Of a DNA stretch of 64,000 nt, positions 59,051 to 64,000 are shown in pieces. The notes beneath the pieces were generated by a model that worked only from the letters and a program-made list of their open reading frames with translations, had not been told where the DNA came from and ran no database searches. Every line of letters begins with the position of its first letter. The first letter of the stretch is position 1. The position numbers were made by a program, and so were the translations under genes. Origin of the DNA: Eumeta japonica (taxonomy: Eukaryota; Arthropoda; Insecta; Lepidoptera; Psychidae); contig BGZK01000015.1 in NCBI GenBank assembly GCA_005406025.1, positions 620,001-684,000 of the forward strand, written 5' to 3'.

Positions 59051-59312
59051 AGTTTCGGGATTTTCTTCAAATAATCTTAAAATGTTGTCTTGTAGTTCAA
59101 CATTAATAATGTTTACGCCACGATCTACGGAAGTCGAAGGTCTAAGTTGTCCAAAATCGCGCAGACACTGGGTCGCACTTAACCATAATGTTCCAATTTA
59201 CACTCGCTCCGAACCTTTCACAATAGACACGTACTGTTTCTGTAACGTTGTCATTGCATATTGCAAGTGTTCGCACCATCAGTATATTCGATTTTTTAAT
59301 ATCAGCCATTAT
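59051..59312 (-). pseudogene. IS630-like (DUF4817) transposase N-terminal remnant
   Basis: Minus strand reads MVRTLAICNDNVTETVRVYC and ERFGASVNWNIM, then after a frameshift LRPSTSVDRGVNIINVELQD and NILRLFEENPETCTY. This corresponds to the N-terminal helix-turn-helix of insect IS630-like transposases (A...Y.E.FP.R..P....F......L...G....... VE..IL..V..NP.TSTR). Same family type as the C-terminal piece at 3-478. Confidence 0.65.
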
Positions 59313-59381
59313 TAAAATGCTGCGATGTAGGCATTAGACAGCAAACCGACAAGACAGGTCAACGCGAATCGATACACTAAC

Positions 59382-59984
59382 TAGGGATGCAAACGATACG
59401 AATCGATACATCGATATTTTTCAAACATCGATGTATCGTTCATAAACATCGATGTTGAAACCCAAAACATCGACGATACATCGTTCTTTATGAGCGATGT
59501 TTTATGAACGATATTTTATCATAGCGTTATCTTCCGTTGAAATTGAATTTTACTAAACCACTAGAAAAATCCACCAGCCACTAGAAGTAATTTTTCGCCA
59601 CTAATTGGACAGTCGAAACTACCAGTTTTAGTAGAAAATCCACCAGGCACCAGGTTGTCAAAATTGTTATTTTTAAATTTTCTATTGAAGAAATAAATAT
59701 AAAAATATGTTTAATTGGTACTTTTACTTTTTTTTTCTGTTAAAACAGTAAGTGTGAAAACAAAAACTTTGTAAAATATTATAAATATGTTCGATTATTG
59801 TACTTGCTTGTTTTATTTCTATTAAAAAATAATATTTATTCGATATATAAATGGTGATAAAAAAAATCGAAAAAAAAATCGATACATCGTTCATAAACCT
59901 CGATGTTTTCGACATCGATGTTTCACTTTTGAAAACATCGATGTTCTAATATCGATGTTTTTTAAGAGCGATGTTGCATCCCTA
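59382..59984. mobile_element. hAT-type MITE with CATCGATG boxes and perfect 8-bp TSD
   Basis: Left end TAGGGATGCAAACGATACG; right end GCGATGTTGCATCCCTA. The target duplication ACACTAAC is exact (59374-59381 and 59985-59992). 603 bp, no transposase. About ten copies of ATCGAT or TCGATGTTT words crowd the first 130 and last 120 bases, often as ACATCGATGT palindromes. The TAGGGATGYAAC end is shared with the hAT terminus at 28130. Confidence 0.88.
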
Positions 59985-59992
59985 ACACTAAC

Positions 59993-60170
59993 TAAGGTCA
60001 CGGTCGTCGTCGACCGCGATTCTCGCGTGCGGATGCAACCCACGTGTTTTTTAAAAAGAGATAGCGATACCTTGTCCGCGCGCGAGTGAACAGGACAACT
60101 CGCAGTGAGCGGCGGCAGCGAACGGCGCGTCAAAAACTTTGATGTAGCCGCTGCCGCTGCATGCTAGTAC
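59993..60170. promoter_or_regulatory. CpG-rich islet, possible promoter/first exon
   Basis: GTCGTCGTCGACCGCGATTC, TTGTCCGCGCGCGAGTGAAC and GAGCGGCGGCAGCGAACGGC, then GCCGCTGCCGCTGCATGC. Could be the promoter of the gene whose candidate coding exon is at 62265, about 2 kb downstream; this is inference from position and composition only. Confidence 0.3.
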
Positions 60171-60299
60171 TTACATAATATGATCAAATTTTCGAAACTT
60201 TATTAGTTAAAATTAGTCAAAAAAAAGTGCAAAAATGAGCAAAATCAATTCTGTTATGGAACAAAATATTTCCTACTTTCTTATATAATTAATATTACG

Positions 60300-60650
60300 T
60301 TGTATATAAAAGTAGATGTGTGTATGTACGTTCCCAATAGACTTCAAAACGATTTTTAGAAAATCTTCAGATCAACCTAGCGGATGATCCTGTGAAGTTT
60401 GGTAGCGATCGGATAAACATTTTTTTATAGCATTATCGAGGGGCAAACTATCATGCGAGTAACCAGGTGGTAAATACTGCCCACAGACATTTGCGATTTC
60501 GGAAGAATCACTAATGCGTTGGCGGCCTCTTGGGTAGGAATACAACGTCTGATGGAGGAACGAGTGGCTGACGAAGATGGGAGGGGGTTGTTGGATGGAG
60601 CCTGTGGGGTGATGGAGGAGACGTGGGCCAGAGGAACTCTCATTCACTGA
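60300..60650. repeat. Probable interspersed repeat
   Basis: GTAGATGTGTGTATGTACG and ATTTGCGATTTCGGAAGAAT followed by CACTAATGCGTTGGCGGCCTCTTGGGTAGG are phrases I recognise from repetitive lepidopteran sequence. The two overlapping minus-strand frames of 72 and 91 codons (Pro/Ser-rich) have no family. Confidence 0.35.
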
Positions 60651-61164
60651 ACTAAATATAACAGCGGAAACTGTTATTTCACCCCTGTATTGTATGAGAG
60701 TATGGCATTGTACCGGTCGAGCCGGTCCATTTACGTGTTGCAGTCAGTTGACCATAGATCGGTTCTATAACAATAAATGGCATTTTTGGTCATATTTTCG
60801 TCAAATGCAATCTCTTAGTTACATTTTACTTTATACTAACAAAGAAAAATAAATAAGTTTGTTATTCAAAAAGAAAATGTCAGTGAAACTTCCAAAGTAG
60901 TCATAAGAATTTTAAACTTGTTGTCATCATTATACACCGCGTCTGCTAAAATAGCTGATCAGTAAATCAGTTATTGTGGCGGTTGTGCACTTGCCTTGTG
61001 TGCATTAATATTTTCTATGTTTTTGTGGGCTAACTTTTAATATGCCACGCAGTAGTTGTTGCACATTGTAAGAGCATTAATTCGTCTTTTATGAATTTCT
61101 ATTAATCTCTCCAAACAACGACTTTATTAATCATACATAAAAAATAAAAGTAATTTTCTATACT
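60651..61164. other. Non-coding
   Basis: Unremarkable AT-rich sequence. Nothing supported. Confidence 0.5.
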
Positions 61165-62066
61165 GAATGGAATCGATCATGCACCTTTTCGCAAATATTC
61201 ATAATCTTTTTTTTTAAAAACAACGTTGCCAAAGTAACTATAGTAAAAATATATCATTGAAAAGGAAATAAACACAACCCCACTAAATACTCGGCCAGAC
61301 TGAAAGCGCGATCTTGGTTGTCGGGCAGGGGTACACTAAGTTGAATTCTACCCCACGCTCGTTTTCCGCGATGTATTATTTTTAAAGATATATTTAGTCA
61401 TTTACCGATAAATGAAACTTGATGTTGTCAGTGATGTAAAGGACGCTGATAGTATTGTTAAATTAGTTTCTGATTTTCTACATGTGTTCCACTCATTTCT
61501 AAACAAACAAGGCAAACTAAGGCAAATTATCACTTAATTGATACACAGCTCGCAATATTACTTACGGACTCGCAGATTGTTATTTGTCAGGGTAAGTTTC
61601 ACTATAGAGTCTTAGAGTGTCACATCTGCGAACTCCCCAATAATAAATCATGTTTGCATATTCGATAGCAGTGAAAGGCATTATTATTTAATACTTCAAT
61701 ATTGATCACAATCTTGGGTTCAAAAACGTCAATATCGTAAACATAATACTTATACTATAACTGTAAACTAAAATAACAGCGAATAGACAAAATACATAAC
61801 TTCCGTGCAAGTTCAATGACCACACATGGCTGTGCGCCGCGTGCTACTTGGCCGCACTTCGCGCTTAACTGTCCCCCCAGCTACAGATAGACACATTATG
61901 ACGCATTACCATCAGCTGTCGCTAAGTTCATGAATTTTTAGAACACGTTCTATGTTATTTTTCTTAGAAGCGGTTACTTCCAAAATTATGTTTTCTTTAA
62001 TAAAAATGTTCTAAAAAAGAGGGAGCTTATGAATATTTGCGGAACGATGCATGATCGATTCCATAG
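61165..62066 (-). mobile_element. Inverted-repeat-bounded element, copy 2
   Basis: Left arm GAATGGAATCGATCATGCAC...CGCAAATATTCATAATCT (61165-61207) is inverted at 62024-62063 (AGCTTATGAATATTTGCGGA...GCATGATCGATTCCAT). The inside from about 61430 to the right end aligns with the reverse complement of 693-1368. About 900 bp, no coding. Probably a non-autonomous DNA transposon; target duplication not resolved. Confidence 0.7.
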
Positions 62067-62264
62067 GATATAAATTTTTCCTCTCCTTATCCGTACCTTG
62101 TTAAGGAAAATTTAAATAACATTATCATACAAATGAGTATTTTATTTATCTGTTACAATTCAATAACTAATTCAAAACAAGTTTCAATAGACGATAATGT
62201 TTTTTTCGATTTGCAATTTCATGTAAAATATTAAAACAAACATAATGGTTTGATTTTTTTGCAG

Positions 62265-62330
62265 TTGAGAAGACGACGAGAGTGACATGCACGAGTGGGC
62301 GCGAGCATTTAAAATCTGTTGGTTCGCAAT
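62265..62330 (+). CDS. Candidate 5' coding exon of a gene continuing beyond the window
   Basis: Acceptor TTTTTTTGCAG before 62265 and an excellent donor GTAAGTA after 62330. The 66-nt exon holds ATG at 62287 (gtgacATGC), then 14 codons reading MHEWARAFKICWFA plus two bases, which could begin a signal peptide or signal anchor. Composition is GC-richer than its flanks. No second exon is recognisable before 64000, so the gene identity is unknown. It may instead be a chance pair of splice sites. Confidence 0.35.
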
Positions 62331-62489
62331 GTAAGTACTATTCTATATCAATTAGTGGGCAACATATTATCTGTGATTGTGTATAGAACTTACTTAATCT
62401 ATGAGAATAACTTAATATATACTTCATAACCCTCTGTATTTTTTGACATAGTGTATGTTTATTCTGTCTGAGGAAGCACAGACAATGGA

Positions 62490-62735
62490 GCCAGATGGTG
62501 TAGCTCACGATTCAGCTCGAAGTCCTGACTATGTGCCAACATATAGCGAAATACCACTGACTGACTGACTGACTCATCAAGAGATCTCCGAAACTATAGG
62601 TCCGATTGACTTGATCTTACGCATAGTTATTATTTTCGGGACAGACGATCAATAAGAACGGGCTTACGCAACTCCTATTAAAAAAAATCATCATTTTATG
62701 TCTACGCGGGTGGAGCCGCGGCAAAAGCTATTACA
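62490..62735 (+). repeat. Helitron-like 3' end with (GACT)n
   Basis: ACTGACTGACTGACTGACTC, GTCCGATTGACTTGATCTTA, then CTACGCGGGTGGAGCCGCGG and CAAAAGCTATT, the GC stem plus CTAT-type end. Of the lepidopteran Helitron-like class, end mutated. Confidence 0.55.
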
Positions 62736-63229
62736 AATGTATGTACAATGTTACGACGAATTGAGAAGTCTACCTTTTTATTAAAGTCGTTTAAAAAATA
62801 TCCAACATATCGGTAATGTAGGTATTTATAATTCTAATTTTTATGAATAAAAATTACAATTTGTCTTAAGAATTTACAGTTAAAAAAAAATATTGCAAAT
62901 TGTGAATAAATATTTCCTTTGATTTTAATACGATAAATCAAATTGACTGTGACCCACTGCGTATCGAAGAATACAAATATAATAACATTATTTTAAAAAA
63001 TCGAAAAATTACATTTACATATATAGTATGATATTATTAGTGGATAAAAATATTTCTTTGATATTTTTTTTTTTTTATTTTCACATAAAAATCAGCGAAC
63101 GATTCAGAAAGATAAGCGACAGAATAAGCCACACAAAACGAAGTGCGTACATGTCGACTGCTCGAACCGAACTGCCCGAATTGAGAAGGCTTTGAAACAT
63201 TGTTACCGTCCGTGTCCTATTTAACAGTA
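62736..63229. other. AT-rich non-coding
   Basis: No element recognised. The 122-codon minus frame at 63081-63449 partly overlaps the mariner on the other strand and is a shadow. Confidence 0.5.
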
Positions 63230-63771
63230 GGACTTTGTTTTTTTGGCATGCAATGCAGAGCGCATTCCTATTAAAGTAAAACGAGGCGGAAGCGTCGAAA
63301 AAAAAAGTTGGCCTCTTTCTTCGGAATGACAGGTCATTATGCAACAATTTATTTTTTAGGTAATAAAAAAAAACAGTCACTGCAGGCAGGTAGACCAACA
63401 ATTGTTTGCCTTTTGTTTTGGAAAAAGTTTGGGAAAAACGATCTCGCAATACAATTCTCCTTCATCGTGACAACGCCTCACCACAGATCGCCAGATAAAC
63501 AACTAACCATTTGAGGACGTTAAATATAGAAATACTCTCTCACCCGCTTTACAGCCTCAACCTTGCACTACACAATTTTTACTTATTTCCTAAAATAAAA
63601 GAAAAACATCGAGGAAAATGGTTTACAGACGCCGAGGAAGCAGTGGTTCCATATGAAAAGGCCGTCGAAGCGACCCCTAAGTGTGAGTGGGCAAAGTGTT
63701 TCTCTCAGTGGTTCCATCAAATGCAACGACGTATTGATCTCAACAGACACTATTTTGAAAAACAACAATAG
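63230..63771 (+). pseudogene. Mariner (SETMAR-like) transposase pseudogene, C-terminal two thirds
   Basis: Pieces: IPIKVKRGGSVEKK, VASFFGMTGHYATIYFLG (equivalent to VA.FFSK.GHVATV.LE), FIVTTPHHRSPDKQ (equivalent to LHHDNA..H), IEILSHPLYSLNLALHNFYL (equivalent to HPPYSPDLAPNDFFLFP), WFTDAEEAVVPYEKAVEATP and KCFSQWFHQMQRRIDLNRHY with YFEKQQ and a TAG at 63769-63771. Catalytic D of the SPDLAPCD block is replaced (LNLALHN). Two frames are needed, so it is dead. Same family as 13880-14640. Confidence 0.85.
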
Positions 63772-64000
63772 TAAAAATAAGTTGCAACTTTAATCAGCTT
63801 TTGATTATGTAGGACTTCTAGTTTTATACACGTAACAATCATATCGATAGTAATTTTTTTCTTAATTTTAATTTTAAGACATAAAACACACTTTTCTCTT
63901 AATTGAAAAATATAAGAGGTCTTTTAAAAATATTTTTAGAACGTTAGTTCCTGCGAATTGAATCTAGAGAGCCTAAAAATTAGCCTTCAAGTGCGTTTTT
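63772..64000. other. Right edge, AT-rich
   Basis: Follows the mariner C-terminus and includes its likely 3' non-coding end. Nothing else is seen. Confidence 0.5.

Noticed and set aside
60372..60647. Pro/Ser-rich minus frames of 91 and 72 codons
   Set aside because: Two overlapping frames over what looks like repetitive DNA; no homology recognised.

Overview
The window looks like AT-rich moth or butterfly (Lepidoptera) nuclear DNA. The reasons are: spliced genes with short exons and long introns; sugar/trehalose-transporter paralogs of insect type in tandem; and an interspersed-repeat set typical of Lepidoptera, namely Helitron-like elements ending in CTAG with a GC-rich stem, mariner, hAT, pogo-like, RTE-like LINE and BEL/Pao remnants. 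I see no prokaryotic features, no CRISPR array and no tRNA or rRNA gene.

Only two genes look like functional host genes. Both are on the + strand, have three exons and encode major facilitator superfamily sugar transporters of the facilitated trehalose transporter (Tret1-like) type. Gene A spans 8410-19424 (513 aa). Gene B spans 31825-38924 (470 aa). Exon 1 is 29 codons in A and 28 in B, and both intron phases are the same (phase 0, then phase 1), so they are tandem duplicates. A third copy is represented by a dead first exon at 42908-42994: it has the same 29-codon length, two in-frame stops and a lost splice donor. The locus is therefore a small tandem array undergoing birth and death. Gene B has itself lost the hydrophobic character of its TM7 region.

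The rest is mostly transposon debris. 0-8 kb: IS630-like transposase remnant, one copy of a 60-kb-distant inverted repeat, and a mariner inserted in an RTE-like LINE. 8-18 kb (intron 1 of gene A): a hAT with perfect 8-bp target duplication (9678-11406), a Helitron-like dimer, a mariner, and a second hAT with perfect target duplication (15222-15943). 19-31 kb: LINE 3' end, BEL/Pao pol remnant, a 21-bp perfect hairpin, a pogo-like MITE, a spliced hAT transposase remnant and a decayed tandem array. 31-45 kb: gene B, several Helitron-like remnants carrying a degenerate GAATCG-type repeat, a complete non-autonomous Helitron (39790-41018), the second pogo-like MITE copy, the dead exon and a mariner. 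45-51 kb: a THAP-domain relic and a large decayed pogo/Tigger-type transposase. 51-64 kb: mostly AT-rich non-coding DNA with three GC-rich islets, repeat fragments, a hAT MITE packed with CATCGATG boxes (59382-59984), a candidate 5' exon of a gene running off the right edge (62265-62330) and a mariner at the edge.

I did not find a convincing new biological system. The best leads are the transporter array (dead third copy, TM7-less gene B), the ATCGAT-rich hAT MITE, the 21-bp GAAA hairpin and the candidate exon at 62265.
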